Below, one piece after another: positions 29,444-38,742 of a DNA stretch of 64,000 nt. The stretch is taken from assembly GCF_040412085.2 (NCBI RefSeq), contig NZ_CP115920.1:744001-808000 (forward strand), given 5' to 3'. Source of the DNA: Vibrio sp. CB1-14 (GTDB lineage Bacteria; Pseudomonadota; Gammaproteobacteria; Enterobacterales; Vibrionaceae). The notes under the pieces are model-generated. The model made no database searches and had not been told where the DNA came from. It was given only the letters and a program-made list of their open reading frames with translations. The position numbers and the translations under genes were made by a program. Positions within the stretch are counted from its first letter, which is position 1, and the number at the start of each line of letters is the position of its first letter.

Positions 29444-30720
29444 AGCTGTACAACATCAAAGAGAACGACGAGCAAGTCTCGTTTGGCCAAGCCGTTCGCC
29501 AAGGCTTAGGTCGTAACCAAGGTCTATTTTTCCCATCTGAACTGCCAAAGTTCGATGATGTAGACGCACTTTTGGCAGAAGACTTTGTCACGCGTAGTGC
29601 AAAAATCTTGTCTGCGCTGATCGGTGATGAGCTTCCAGCAGAAAAAGTGAATGAGTTGGTCGACAATGCATTCCAGTTCCCAGCTCCTATCAATCAAGTA
29701 AAAGACGGCGTATACGCGCTTGAGCTTTTCCACGTCCCAACATTAGCGTTTAAAGACTTCGGTGGTCGCTTTATGGCTCAGTCTCTGGCTGCAGTCTCTG
29801 ATGGTGGAAAGATCACTATCCTAACAGCGACATCCGGCGATACGGGTGCGGCAGTTGCTCATGCGTTTTACGGCATGGAAGACATCAATGTTGTTATCCT
29901 TTATCCAAAAGGTAAGATCAGCCCGCTGCAGGAAAAGCTATTCTGCACACTAGGTAAAAACATCCATACTGTAGCGATAGACGGCGACTTCGATGCCTGT
30001 CAGGCGTTGGTTAAGCAAGCCTTTGACGATGCAGCATTGCGTGAAGAGATCGGCCTTAACTCGGCGAACTCAATCAACATCAGCCGTCTGATGGCGCAAA
30101 TTTGTTACTACTTCGAAGCGGCATCTCAGATGTCTAAACAACAGCGTGAGAACCTAGTGGTGTCGGTACCAAGTGGTAACTTTGGTAACTTAACGGCAGG
30201 TCTATTGGCGAAAGCACTAGGTCTTCCTATCAAACGCTTCATTGCGGCAACCAATGCCAACGATACCGTTCCTCGTTACCTAGAAACGGGCGAGTGGGAT
30301 CCTAAGCCAACGGTTGCGACAACTTCAAATGCAATGGACGTAAGCCAGCCAAACAACTGGCCACGTATCGAAGAGCTATGCCAAATCAAAGGTTGGGGTC
30401 TAGATACGTTAGGTAAAGGCATGGTGACGGATGAGCAAAGTGCTGAGTCAGTGCGTGATCTCAATGCTCATGGCTACCTGTGTGAGCCACACGGCGCGAT
30501 TGCTTACCGCCTGCTCGACGAGCAACTGCAAGAAGGCGAAACCGGCCTGTTCTTGTGTACTGCGCACCCAGCCAAGTTTAAAGAAGTGGTGGATGATATC
30601 CTCGAGTCAGACATCGACCTTCCAGGACCTCTAGCGAAACACGCAGTGATGGAGCTGTTATCTGAAGATCTTGATAACGACTTTGATGCACTGAAAGCCG
30701 TATTACGCCGAGTTCAGTAA
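29440..30720 (+). CDS. thrC: threonine synthase
   Basis: ThrC is a PLP enzyme that converts phosphohomoserine to threonine. The 426-residue product has the PLP lysine in [10 protein letters not shown] near residue 107, the phosphate-binding [14 protein letters not shown], and [12 protein letters not shown] near 245. Length matches E. coli (428). It is the last gene of thrABC and is followed by a strong terminator. Confidence 0.97.
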   Translation: MKLYNIKENDEQVSFGQAVRQGLGRNQGLFFPSELPKFDDVDALLAEDFVTRSAKILSALIGDELPAEKVNELVDNAFQFPAPINQVKDGVYALELFHVPTLAFKDFGGRFMAQSLAAVSDGGKITILTATSGDTGAAVAHAFYGMEDINVVILYPKGKISPLQEKLFCTLGKNIHTVAIDGDFDACQALVKQAFDDAALREEIGLNSANSINISRLMAQICYYFEAASQMSKQQRENLVVSVPSGNFGNLTAGLLAKALGLPIKRFIAATNANDTVPRYLETGEWDPKPTVATTSNAMDVSQPNNWPRIEELCQIKGWGLDTLGKGMVTDEQSAESVRDLNAHGYLCEPHGAIAYRLLDEQLQEGETGLFLCTAHPAKFKEVVDDILESDIDLPGPLAKHAVMELLSEDLDNDFDALKAVLRRVQ

Positions 30721-30737
30721 TCAGATTTGTTGGTATC

Positions 30738-30770
30738 AATGCCCGAGCCTATGCAGCTTGGGCATTTTTT
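30738..30770 (+). terminator. intrinsic terminator of thrABC
   Basis: The stem AATGCCCGAGC/GCTTGGGCATT (11 bp with one G-U) has a 7-nt loop and is followed by four further T residues. It lies 18 bp after the thrC stop. Confidence 0.9.
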
Positions 30771-30884
30771 ATCTTCAGTAAATGATAAAGAGCGGATAAA
30801 CCGAATTGAAATCATTGACCTCAGGTTAGGTTGAGGTTTTATGCTTGTGGCCAATCAGCTTAATACCAAACAACAGGAACCCCC

Positions 30885-31715
30885 ATGACACCAAACCAGT
30901 TGCAGCAGTACTTAGATAAATTGGATATCACGCTCTGTGGCGTAGATAGCGGTGTGGTGAGAAATACGTTTTTAGCCAGCAATGCCGATTTGAGCAAGCT
31001 GCAAAAAGCTCAACACCGCACGATCCCTTTTGAAAACTTTGATGTGTTTGCTGGTGACAGTATCAGTCTCGAATCTGAGGTGAGATTTGAAAAACTTGTC
31101 ACGCACTCTCGCGGTGGCTACTGCTTTGAGGTCAATGCACTGTTTTTAGAAGTGCTTAAGACTTTAGGTTATCACGTTCAGCCTAAGCTTGCTCGCGTAC
31201 ACCTCTCTGGCACGCCATCGGGACGAAGCCATCAAGTGACGCTGGTGACGGTTAGTGAAGAGCAATGGGTTGTCGATGTCGGCTTTGGTTCGAATACGCC
31301 ACGTGCGCCCATCAAGCTGGTGGCCAATGTTGAGCAACAGGCTGATTTCCAAGTGTTTCGGTTTATTGAGCTAGAGGACTTTGGCTACCTTTTACAGCGT
31401 AGAGTTGAAGAAGGGTGGCTGGATCTGTATAGCTTAGATTTAGCGTTTGCTGCAAAGGGCGACATCGAGCACGCCAATCACTATACATCGACTAGCCCCA
31501 ATGCGGTGTTTACCCAGTCTATTACGGCGGCACTTGCTACTGCTGAGGGTAATGTGACGCTACTTGATACCACACTTCGTCATCGTCAGGGGGAGCAAGA
31601 AACTAAAGTGAGTGAGCTTGATAAACACGGTTATTTTGACGTTGTGGAGCGGGAGTTTGGGATAGTGGTACCTGAAGAAAAGCGAGCACTCATCTTAGCT
31701 CGGCTGTATTCATAA
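30885..31715 (+). CDS. arylamine N-acetyltransferase
   Basis: NAT enzymes transfer acetyl from acetyl-CoA to arylamines and hydrazines by a Cys-His-Asp triad. All three residues are seen in the expected frame: Cys80 in RGGYCFE, His116 in GRSHQV and Asp131 in WVVDVGFG. The 276 residues match the family length. The ATG has an AGGAA site. It stands alone between thrC and the GNAT gene. The physiological substrate is unknown. Confidence 0.9.
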   Translation: MTPNQLQQYLDKLDITLCGVDSGVVRNTFLASNADLSKLQKAQHRTIPFENFDVFAGDSISLESEVRFEKLVTHSRGGYCFEVNALFLEVLKTLGYHVQPKLARVHLSGTPSGRSHQVTLVTVSEEQWVVDVGFGSNTPRAPIKLVANVEQQADFQVFRFIELEDFGYLLQRRVEEGWLDLYSLDLAFAAKGDIEHANHYTSTSPNAVFTQSITAALATAEGNVTLLDTTLRHRQGEQETKVSELDKHGYFDVVEREFGIVVPEEKRALILARLYS

Positions 31716-31835
31716 GCTGGTCACTGGGAGTGTGCTTTGGTGAGAATCTGTCTTTAAGAGCTGACTGAAGTTAAAAAGGCAAAGGGACACAATGCCCCTT
31801 GGTCTTTGATTGTGATTTCGTTGGGATCTTTCCAA

Positions 31836-32264
31836 TTAGCTACTAAGTGTTTTTCGAAGCCCGATACGGCTGTGGCCTTTTGGAAAATCATCAAAGCGTG
31901 TGAATTCCACAAATCCCAGTTTTTGATAAAACACTGGCGCTTGCCAGCTTTGAGTCCACAACCAAAGCCCAGATAACTTGCTTATAATGGCATATTGCTC
32001 TGCGTGTTTCATCAGCTTACTGCCCATTCCTGTTCCTCGGCAGCGGTCATCGACCCAAAGTTCATCGATATACATCCAGTCCCAAAGAAGGTCTGCGGTC
32101 AATGCAGCAATTAGCTCACCATTGTTATCGCGAACTGTCCAATTGACATGCTGCTTGTCATAGTTTGGCGCTACCTGCATTTGACTATGAGACTCAAGAC
32201 CTGCAGTAAGCTTACGTTGTGATTTGTCATCCAGGCGACCTTGGGTGAATTCGATATTAGGCAT
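31836..32264 (-). CDS. GNAT-family N-acetyltransferase
   Basis: The 142-residue protein has the GNAT acetyl-CoA site (LWVDDRCRGTGMGSKLM, motif A with RGTGMG near residue 76-81) and motif B FYQKLGFVEFT near 112-122. The substrate cannot be predicted. It converges with the arylamine N-acetyltransferase gene. Confidence 0.8.
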   Translation of the reverse strand: MPNIEFTQGRLDDKSQRKLTAGLESHSQMQVAPNYDKQHVNWTVRDNNGELIAALTADLLWDWMYIDELWVDDRCRGTGMGSKLMKHAEQYAIISKLSGLWLWTQSWQAPVFYQKLGFVEFTRFDDFPKGHSRIGLRKTLSS

Positions 32265-32346
32265 TGTGCACCTCTACTGCTTTATACGGGGGTTGGAAGA
32301 TAGTGACCGCAAATAGTACTAGAGTTGATAGGCTTTTCCTATGAGT

Positions 32347-32379
32347 GTGAAAAAGCCCTCAACAGATGTTGAGGGCTTT
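32347..32379 (-). terminator. intrinsic terminator of cstA
   Basis: The stem AAAGCCCTCAAC/GTTGAGGGCTTT (12 bp) with a 4-nt loop runs into further T residues when read on the minus strand. It lies 54 bp past the cstA stop. Confidence 0.85.
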
Positions 32380-32432
32380 AGAGTGTTCAGCTCAAATTTT
32401 GAGTTCAGTAGAACTTAGCGTTGAGGGATAAC

Positions 32433-33917
32433 TTACGCCGTCTCTGTTTCACCGGTCGGTTTCTCTTCATCTGCCAGGTCAATATCACCTTTGCCTTTTG
32501 ATTTCTTAATCACGTAGCCCGCGATAGAAAGTGAAGACACGATACCTAGGATGGTTGATAGCTGCATTGGCAGACCGAAGCCTAGTGTCGCGTTGTTCAG
32601 GATGAAGGTGATCACTACCGTTGTCATGAATACCGCTGGTACTGTGGTTACCCAGTGAAGCTTGTTGTGACGCAGCAGGTAAGCCGACGCAGTCCAAAGC
32701 ATCATCACTGCTGTGGTTTGGTTTGCAAAACCGAAGTAGCGCCAGATAACACCGAAGTCTACTTGAGTTAGGATGCCACCGATAATGAACAGTGGGATAG
32801 CCATCATCAGGCGGTTACGCAGTGTCTTCTGCTCCATGTTGAAGTATTCAGCAAGGATAAGACGGCTTGAACGGAACGCTGTGTCACCAGAAGTAATCGG
32901 TAGGATAACCACACCTAGGAAGGCAAGCACACCACCAAACACACCCAGTAGACCGAATGACGCGCTGTAAACCACGTTACCAGGACCACCGTTCTTCACT
33001 GCTTCTGCAAGAGAATCGATAGAGCCGAAGAAAGATAGAGCCAGTGCACACCAGATTAGCGCGATAACACCTTCACCAATCATTGCACCGTAGAATACGA
33101 AGCGACCGTTCTTTTCATTTTCCATACAGCGAGCCATCAGCGGAGACTGGGTTGCGTGGAAGCCCGAGATAGCGCCACAAGCGATGGTGATGAATAGTGC
33201 AGGCCAAAGTGGCAGGTCATTCGGGTTCATGTTGGTAAACATGTCACTGATTTCAAAGCCGCCCATGATTTGGTGCTCGCTTGACAGTGCAACCGCCGTG
33301 ATAAGGCCAACAGACATGAAGATAAGCAGCGCGCCGAACAGTGGGTAGAAACGGCCGATGATTTTATCTACAGGAACAATTGTCGCGATGATGTAGTACG
33401 CGAAAATAATCACTACCATAGTGGTCATGCTCATCGACATGTCCATTTGGTCGTTCACTAGGTTAGTAATCATGCCAGCTGGAGCTGAAACGAAAACCAC
33501 ACCAACCAGCAGTAATAGGACGATGGCAAAAATGTTCATAAAGTGTTTGGCGCCATTGCCTAAGTAACGACCGGTTATGGTAGGTACAGATGCACCGCCA
33601 TTGCGAACAGACAGCATACCTGAGAAGTAATCGTGAACCGCACCTGCGAAGATACAGCCGATAACAATCCAAAGCATTGCTGCAGGACCATATAGAGCAC
33701 CCATGATTGGGCCGAAGATAGGGCCGACACCTGCGATGTTCAGTAGTTGAACCAAGTAAACTTTCTTGGTTGACATTGGAACGTAATCCACACCGTCAGC
33801 TTTCGTATGAGCGGGGGTTTGACGTTTTTCGTTAATACCAAAGACCTTCTCAATGAAAGCCCCGTAGATAAAGTAGCCGCCAATCAAGGCTGCAACACAA
33901 GTTAAAAACCACAACAT
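32433..33917 (-). CDS. cstA: CstA-family pyruvate/peptide transporter, short form
   Basis: A 494-residue multi-pass membrane protein of the carbon-starvation CstA family, shorter than E. coli CstA and BtsT (about 700). Twelve or so hydrophobic segments are visible. The family core is seen in QLLNIAGVGPIFGPIMGALYG near 57-77 and GAISGFHATQSPLMARCM near 238-255. E. coli members take up pyruvate (BtsT) or peptides and pyruvate (CstA). The promoter shows a perfect -10 TATAAT and a direct-repeat array that matches the BtsR operator, so pyruvate-induced uptake is inferred. The C-terminus is polar (KGKGDIDLADEEK). Confidence 0.88.
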   Translation of the reverse strand: MLWFLTCVAALIGGYFIYGAFIEKVFGINEKRQTPAHTKADGVDYVPMSTKKVYLVQLLNIAGVGPIFGPIMGALYGPAAMLWIVIGCIFAGAVHDYFSGMLSVRNGGASVPTITGRYLGNGAKHFMNIFAIVLLLLVGVVFVSAPAGMITNLVNDQMDMSMSMTTMVVIIFAYYIIATIVPVDKIIGRFYPLFGALLIFMSVGLITAVALSSEHQIMGGFEISDMFTNMNPNDLPLWPALFITIACGAISGFHATQSPLMARCMENEKNGRFVFYGAMIGEGVIALIWCALALSFFGSIDSLAEAVKNGGPGNVVYSASFGLLGVFGGVLAFLGVVILPITSGDTAFRSSRLILAEYFNMEQKTLRNRLMMAIPLFIIGGILTQVDFGVIWRYFGFANQTTAVMMLWTASAYLLRHNKLHWVTTVPAVFMTTVVITFILNNATLGFGLPMQLSTILGIVSSLSIAGYVIKKSKGKGDIDLADEEKPTGETETA

Positions 33918-33960
33918 AACTGTTATCCCTAGTTTGTGATGACATTAATTTCTGGTAACT

Positions 33961-33966
33961 ATTATA
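33961..33966 (-). promoter_or_regulatory. -10 element of cstA
   Basis: Read leftward the bases are TATAAT, a perfect sigma-70 -10, 44 bp before the cstA ATG. The -35 position (33989 to 33984) reads ATGTGG, a poor match, which fits an activator-dependent promoter. Confidence 0.6.
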
Positions 33967-34001
33967 AAAATGATGAATTAACTCCACATTGGCTTATTCG
34001 G

Positions 34002-34135
34002 TCAGTGGCGAAATAGCTGATTAAGTGGTCAATAGCTAAGTTAAGTGGTTTTGCTGATAACTAAGCGGTCGAATTTATCGGCTGAGTGGCAGAATAAAAG
34101 CGTGAAGCGGGTCACTTTCGCTGTTTGAGAGTGGC
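34002..34135. promoter_or_regulatory. BtsR-type direct-repeat operator array
   Basis: On the minus strand, ACC[GA]CT[CT]A units occur at 34022-34029 (ACCACTTA), 34042-34049 (ACCACTTA) and 34062-34069 (ACCGCTTA), all exact matches to the E. coli BtsR (YehT) half-site. A 7/8 match is at 34083 (GCCACTCA), and 6/8 matches are at 34002, 34104 and 34128. The period is 20, 20, 20, 21 and 21 bp, then 24. E. coli BtsR needs two half-sites separated by 13 bp. The array lies between cstA and the divergent lipoprotein gene. Confidence 0.8.
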
Positions 34136-34195
34136 AAAACTGCGTGAGAACTGGCATTGTTACCGGCAGACATTTATCGATCATAAAGGGAAATC

Positions 34196-34549
34196 ATGAG
34201 AGCGCTAATCATCGTTGCGACCAGCTTGCTGGCATTCGGTTGTGCTAAAGGTGTGGACGATCTTGCCCAAGAAGGAAGCTGGGATCAGATCGGCTATCAA
34301 GATGGCGTGAGAGGTCAGCTATCTCGCAGTTATTCAGATTTGAATAAGCTCGGTGAAGCGGTGCATACTGAGTATGATGCGGGTTATCAGCGCGGTGTTA
34401 TCGAATTTTGTGATGCCGACTTTGCATACCAAATTGGTTTGTCAGGACAGTACTATACGGGGGCGTGTGAAGGTCTGCCTGAAGCGCAGCGTTTTCGAAT
34501 GGAATGGCAACGAGGCTGGACGGATTACTCTCAGCAAAGTGGCTTTTAA
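34196..34549 (+). CDS. DUF2799 lipoprotein
   Basis: A 117-residue lipoprotein with lipobox LLAFGC (Cys16) and an AAAGGGAAA ribosome site. The body matches DUF2799, with GYQDGVRGQLSRS, EYDAGYQRGVIEFC and YQIGLSGQYY-TGAC. The repeated GYxxG/GxxG pattern and the two cysteines suggest a small helical-hairpin fold. Function is unknown. It diverges from cstA across the BtsR-type array and could be coregulated with the transporter. Confidence 0.75.
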   Translation: MRALIIVATSLLAFGCAKGVDDLAQEGSWDQIGYQDGVRGQLSRSYSDLNKLGEAVHTEYDAGYQRGVIEFCDADFAYQIGLSGQYYTGACEGLPEAQRFRMEWQRGWTDYSQQSGF

Positions 34550-34570
34550 TAGCGCCGATCGATCGCAGTA

Positions 34571-34599
34571 AAAAGGGTTAGCTTAGTGCTAACCCTTTT
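34571..34599. terminator. bidirectional terminator between lipoprotein gene and murQ
   Basis: The 12-bp stem AAAAGGGTTAGC/GCTAACCCTTTT with a 5-nt loop is flanked by A and T runs. It serves the convergent genes ending at 34549 and 34633. Confidence 0.9.
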
Positions 34600-34632
34600 C
34601 GTTTTTATGAGCTTTAAGTTTAAGGTCACGTA

Positions 34633-35562
34633 TTAACTAGCGCTTGTCTCGTTATCCACAGCCTTACGAAGAAACCCGTCTTGCTTTGTAAGCTGCTTCT
34701 CAGCATTGGCTTTGTCTAATCCCGTTAGAATCATGAGTATCGATAGTTTCACATCATAGTCCGTTTGTTTGAGTGCTGTCGTCGCAGCGTCTTTGTTGCA
34801 GTCGGTCGCTTGCATCACAATGCGCGTTGCACGGGCAACCAACTTTGCGTTGGTCGCTTTCACATCTACCATCAGGTTTTGATAGCTCTTGCCTAAGCGG
34901 ATCATGCTTGCAGTAGTTAGCATGTTCAGAACCAGCTTTTGCGCAGTGCCAGACTTTAAACGTGTCGAGCCGGTCAGTGCTTCTGGTCCCACAACTGGGC
35001 TAATGGCAATATTCGCTACATTCGCAATATCAGAAGCGGGATTACATGACAGTGCCACTGACGTCGCGCCAACTTCGTTGGTATATTCAAGAGCACCAAT
35101 CACATAAGGTGTTCGGCCGCTTGCCGCGATGCCCACCACCACATCTTTGTCGGTAAGCACGATATCTTTTAAGTCTTGCGCACCAAGCACTGGGTCATCT
35201 TCTGCCCCTTCTTTGGCTTTAAACATTGCCTCTTTACCGCCTGCTATAATGCCAACTACCATATCAGGGTCGGTCCCAAAGGTTGGCGGGCACTCCGATG
35301 CATCCAACACGCCAAGACGACCGCTGGTTCCTGCGCCAACATAGAGTAAGCGCCCCCCCTGTTTGAAGGCTTCTGTGATGGCATCGACGGCCTCGGCTAT
35401 TTCTGGAATCACTTTTTCGACGGCGAGCGGAACTAGGCTGTCTTGCTGGTTCATACGCATCAGGATGTGCTCAGACGAGAGCAGATCGATATCCATGGTT
35501 TCCGGGTTGCGCCCTTCAGAGACGAGTTGGGAAAGCGCATTTAATAAAGCGTCGTTTGTCAT
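34633..35562 (-). CDS. murQ: N-acetylmuramic acid 6-phosphate etherase
   Basis: MurQ cleaves the lactyl ether of MurNAc-6-phosphate and yields GlcNAc-6-phosphate and D-lactate. The 309-residue product (E. coli 298) has the SIS-domain sugar-phosphate site [19 protein letters not shown] near 55-73, ECPPTFG, and a C-terminal UBA-like helical part. It follows anmK by 8 bp, so the two steps MurNAc kinase and etherase are encoded in one operon. Confidence 0.96.
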   Translation of the reverse strand: MTNDALLNALSQLVSEGRNPETMDIDLLSSEHILMRMNQQDSLVPLAVEKVIPEIAEAVDAITEAFKQGGRLLYVGAGTSGRLGVLDASECPPTFGTDPDMVVGIIAGGKEAMFKAKEGAEDDPVLGAQDLKDIVLTDKDVVVGIAASGRTPYVIGALEYTNEVGATSVALSCNPASDIANVANIAISPVVGPEALTGSTRLKSGTAQKLVLNMLTTASMIRLGKSYQNLMVDVKATNAKLVARATRIVMQATDCNKDAATTALKQTDYDVKLSILMILTGLDKANAEKQLTKQDGFLRKAVDNETSAS

Positions 35563-35570
35563 AGTGAGTC

Positions 35571-36692
35571 CTAGTTAGCAGGGTAAAACACACCTAGCGA
35601 TACGGCTTTGCTGGCGCCGGTCACCGAAGGTAGATTACTTGGTATTTTATTTATAAAACAGTGTGCCAGCCAAGCGAAGGCCATCGACTCCATGTAGTCA
35701 CCGCTGATCGCTTCACTATCGGTAGAATCGACATGCCAGTTTGCGAGTAGCTCGCTCATGCGGCTCATGATAATCGGGTTGTTCGCGCCGCCGCCACAGA
35801 CGAGCAGTTTTGGACAGGCACCAACGCAGTATGGCTTGACTGCTTGGGCGATGGTTCTGGCGGTAAATTCGGTGAGCGTGCGTAATACATCGTGGTTGTT
35901 AACGGCGCTATCTAGTTTTGCTAGCTGAGTTTGCAACCACTCACCGTGATAATACTCACGCCCGGTACTTTTTGGTGCGCTGCGCTTGAGGTAAGGGTCG
36001 GTGAGCATCTGTGCCAACAAGCTATCGTTAACGTTTCCTTGTTTGGCAAGGTGTGCATCTTGGTCAAAAGCTTGCAAGAACGCGTGGGAACACCAATGAT
36101 CCAATAGCACATTGCCAGGCCCTGTATCAAATCCTACGACATCACCATTTGGTTGCAGAACGGATACATTGGCAATACCGCCAATATTAAGGATCACTTG
36201 AGTCGATTCACTGTCACTAAAAAGGTAGCGATGAAAAGCAGGTACTAAGGGCGCGCCTTGACCACCTAGCGCCATGTCTTTGCGTCTGAAATCACCGACA
36301 GTATTAATGCCAGTGAGCGCGGCAACCAGGTTGTTATCGCCCAACTGGGTGGTAAATGGCATTTCGCCGTCTGGCTGGTGAAAGACCGTCTGCCCATGGT
36401 TGCCGATTGCGGTGATGTCACCAGCGCTGTAGTTCGATTTAGCCAGTAGTGATTCCACCGCATGCACATAGAGTTTTCCGAGTTTATGGTCGAGTTCACC
36501 GACTTGTTTTAGGCTGGTGGTTTGTCCTTGGCATATCGCTAGCACCTCACTTTTAAGGGCGTCGGGATAGCTCAAGAAATCGCTGTCTACGAGACGAATC
36601 TGCTTGTCCCTAATCGCAACAATGGCGGTGTCGACACCATCTAGGCTAGTGCCAGACATGATACCGATATACAACGCTTCCTTTGACATCAT
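35571..36692 (-). CDS. anmK: anhydro-N-acetylmuramic acid kinase
   Basis: AnmK hydrolyses and phosphorylates 1,6-anhydroMurNAc to MurNAc-6-phosphate during cell-wall recycling. The 373-residue product (E. coli 369) starts with the ATP-binding [15 protein letters not shown], has NHGQTVFH near 97-104, the phosphate-2 region [11 protein letters not shown] and the adenosine loop [14 protein letters not shown]. An ATG at 36692 or 36689 may be used; GGAG lies 7 bases before the first. It is divergent from nagZ. Confidence 0.96.
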   Translation of the reverse strand: MMSKEALYIGIMSGTSLDGVDTAIVAIRDKQIRLVDSDFLSYPDALKSEVLAICQGQTTSLKQVGELDHKLGKLYVHAVESLLAKSNYSAGDITAIGNHGQTVFHQPDGEMPFTTQLGDNNLVAALTGINTVGDFRRKDMALGGQGAPLVPAFHRYLFSDSESTQVILNIGGIANVSVLQPNGDVVGFDTGPGNVLLDHWCSHAFLQAFDQDAHLAKQGNVNDSLLAQMLTDPYLKRSAPKSTGREYYHGEWLQTQLAKLDSAVNNHDVLRTLTEFTARTIAQAVKPYCVGACPKLLVCGGGANNPIIMSRMSELLANWHVDSTDSEAISGDYMESMAFAWLAHCFINKIPSNLPSVTGASKAVSLGVFYPAN

Positions 36693-36791
36693 AAACTTAC
36701 TCCGTTTTTACGTAGCTTTATTGTAAATCAAAAACAATAGGAATAACCTCTGGGGATGCCCATTTGATAATAAATTTGCAGAGGAGCAACT

Positions 36792-37775
36792 ATGGGACCG
36801 CTATGGATTGATGTGGCAGGCTACGAACTGACTGCGGAAGATCGCGAAATTTTAGAGCACCCAACCGTCGGTGGCTTGATTCTGTTTGCTAGAAACTACC
36901 ATGACTCCGAGCAGCTTATTGAACTCAATCGACAAATCCGTCAAGCGGCGAAGAAGCCTATCGTCATTGGTGTTGATCAAGAGGGTGGGCGAGTACAGCG
37001 TTTCCGTGACGGGTTTACTTTGCTGCCGCCTGCGGCGCGTTATGCCAAGCTTAAAGACGAAGCCTTGGCGCATCAAGCGGGTTGGCTGATGGCCGCTGAG
37101 CTGATTGCTCATGATATTGATTTAAGCTTTGCGCCAGTCTTAGACCAAGGCGAGCAAAGCAAAGCTATTGGTAATCGCGCCTTTGGGGATAATTTCCAAA
37201 CTATCGTGCAATACACCACTGCTTTTATGGCGGGTATGAAGTCTGCGGGTATGGCGACAACCGGAAAGCATTTTCCTGGGCACGGCGGCGTGACTGCAGA
37301 CTCGCATCTTGAAACGCCAGTGGATAATCGAGACTCCATTTTTGAGGACGACATGCGTATCTTCCAAGCGCATATCAAAGCTGGCGTGCTTGATGCGATG
37401 ATGCCAGCCCATGTGGTGTTCCCGCATTACGATGATAAACCAGCAAGCGGCTCAAGCTACTGGTTAAAAGAGGTACTTCGTAAACAGCTTGGTTTCAACG
37501 GTATCGTGTTTTCTGATGACCTCTCTATGGAAGGTGCTGCGATTATGGGCGGCCCTGCGGCGCGCGCCCAGCAAGCACTCGATGCGGGCTGCGATACGCT
37601 GTTAATGTGTAATAACCGCAACTCGACAATTGAAGTATTGGATAACTTGCCGATTACCAAAGTGAAGCAGGCAAGTCGCATGCTTAGAAAGAAGAACTTT
37701 GACTTAGAAGAGCTTAAGAAAAGTGCTCAGTGGAAAGCGGCGAATAGTAAGGTGTTGTCGGCGCTGGAAGGTTAG
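36792..37775 (+). CDS. nagZ: beta-N-acetylhexosaminidase NagZ
   Basis: NagZ removes GlcNAc from GlcNAc-anhydroMurNAc-peptides in the cytoplasm and so controls the level of muropeptide signals for AmpC-type systems. The 327-residue GH3 enzyme has KHFPGHGG (159-166), the Asp170-His172 acid/base pair in TADSHLE and the nucleophile Asp242 in FSDDLSMEG, the same number as in V. cholerae NagZ. GAGGAG precedes the ATG. With anmK and murQ it forms a complete GlcNAc-anhMurNAc to GlcNAc-6P path. Confidence 0.97.
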   Translation: MGPLWIDVAGYELTAEDREILEHPTVGGLILFARNYHDSEQLIELNRQIRQAAKKPIVIGVDQEGGRVQRFRDGFTLLPPAARYAKLKDEALAHQAGWLMAAELIAHDIDLSFAPVLDQGEQSKAIGNRAFGDNFQTIVQYTTAFMAGMKSAGMATTGKHFPGHGGVTADSHLETPVDNRDSIFEDDMRIFQAHIKAGVLDAMMPAHVVFPHYDDKPASGSSYWLKEVLRKQLGFNGIVFSDDLSMEGAAIMGGPAARAQQALDAGCDTLLMCNNRNSTIEVLDNLPITKVKQASRMLRKKNFDLEELKKSAQWKAANSKVLSALEG

Positions 37776-37790
37776 AGGGTCGTTTCAGGA

Positions 37791-37927
37791 TTAGAACCCT
37801 GCCTGCGCAGGGGTGACGGCTATTTTAGGTAAATGGATCTAAAGAGCATGTCATTCCTGCGTAGGCAGGAATCTACTTGAGGCTTGGTGCGAGAGTTGAG
37901 TAGACCCCTGCCTACGCAGGGGTGACG
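37791..37927. repeat. REP-type palindromic repeat cluster
   Basis: Three copies of a short imperfect palindrome lie after nagZ: 37791-37817, 37850-37876 and 37900-37927. The shared core is CCTGC(C/G)TACGCAGG or its close variant, flanked on one side by GTCA(T/C)(T/C)CC and on the other by TCTAC. The second copy is in inverse orientation to the first and third, the arrangement typical of REP/BIME elements. No IS200-like transposase is nearby. Confidence 0.8.
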
Positions 37928-38016
37928 ATGCCTTTGGATATTGACTGGGCTCATAGGTAACAGTTCTAACCGGGCACATGGGTAACAAGTGCTAATGTGT
38001 AAGCTAGTTGAGAGAA

Positions 38017-38742
38017 TCAGTGAAACCCCAACGTCTCTTTCAACGCCTTCAAATACCGGCGACTCACTGGTATTGGATGGTCACTTTGGGTAATGATTTC
38101 CGCCAGCCCGTTCTCCAATAACTTGATCTCTTTAATTGCCTTCACATTGACCAAAAACTGGCGATGACAGCGAATCAGAGATGTCTTGTCTTCAATCACT
38201 TTCAGTGTTAATTGCGAGGTGGCTTTCTGGGTCGCCGTTTGTACATGCACGCCAGACAGGTCACTGTAAGCAAACTCCACATCTTTAGTGGCAATAATGA
38301 CGATACGGTTGTGACCAGAACAGGGAATTTGATCGAGTGTAGGCGGTGCGATGGGATCAAAGCTTTCTGTTTGGGTTGTATCGCGTTTGTTTAGGCGCTT
38401 GACGGTTTTAGCTAGGCGGCAAGGGTCGACGGGCTTGAGCAGATAATCGAACGCATTGTCTTCGAAAGCTTGGATTGCGTACTGGTCATACGCGGTGACA
38501 AACACGACATTCGGCATAGTATCTGGATCTAACATGCTCAAAAGCTCAATGCCGGTGATCTGTGGCATCTGAATATCGAGGAACACCACATCAGGTTTGT
38601 GTTGATTTATTTTCTTCAAACCTTCTATGGCGTTGCTGGCTTGATCGATGATCTCAATTTGATCAAACTCAGATAAAAGCTCAATAAGCTCCTCACGAGC
38701 AAATAACTCATCATCAATTACTATTGCGGTTAACCGTGTCAT
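38017..38742 (-). CDS. btsR: LytTR-family response regulator, BtsR-like
   Basis: A 241-residue regulator with a receiver domain (Asp56 in VVFLDIQMP, Lys in LLKPVDP) and a C-terminal LytTR DNA-binding domain (about 138-238, ending VSRRYLKALKETLGFH). LytTR proteins bind pairs of direct repeats about two helical turns apart. Its ATG overlaps the stop of the sensor kinase by four bases (ATGA). The exact BtsR half-sites before cstA make this regulator the likely binder. Confidence 0.88.
   Translation of the reverse strand: MTRLTAIVIDDELFAREELIELLSEFDQIEIIDQASNAIEGLKKINQHKPDVVFLDIQMPQITGIELLSMLDPDTMPNVVFVTAYDQYAIQAFEDNAFDYLLKPVDPCRLAKTVKRLNKRDTTQTESFDPIAPPTLDQIPCSGHNRIVIIATKDVEFAYSDLSGVHVQTATQKATSQLTLKVIEDKTSLIRCHRQFLVNVKAIKEIKLLENGLAEIITQSDHPIPVSRRYLKALKETLGFH

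Noticed and set aside
31770..31805. Possible terminator AAGGGACA/TGCCCCTT between the two acetyltransferase genes
   Set aside because: The stem has an internal mismatch, almost no loop and no T run.
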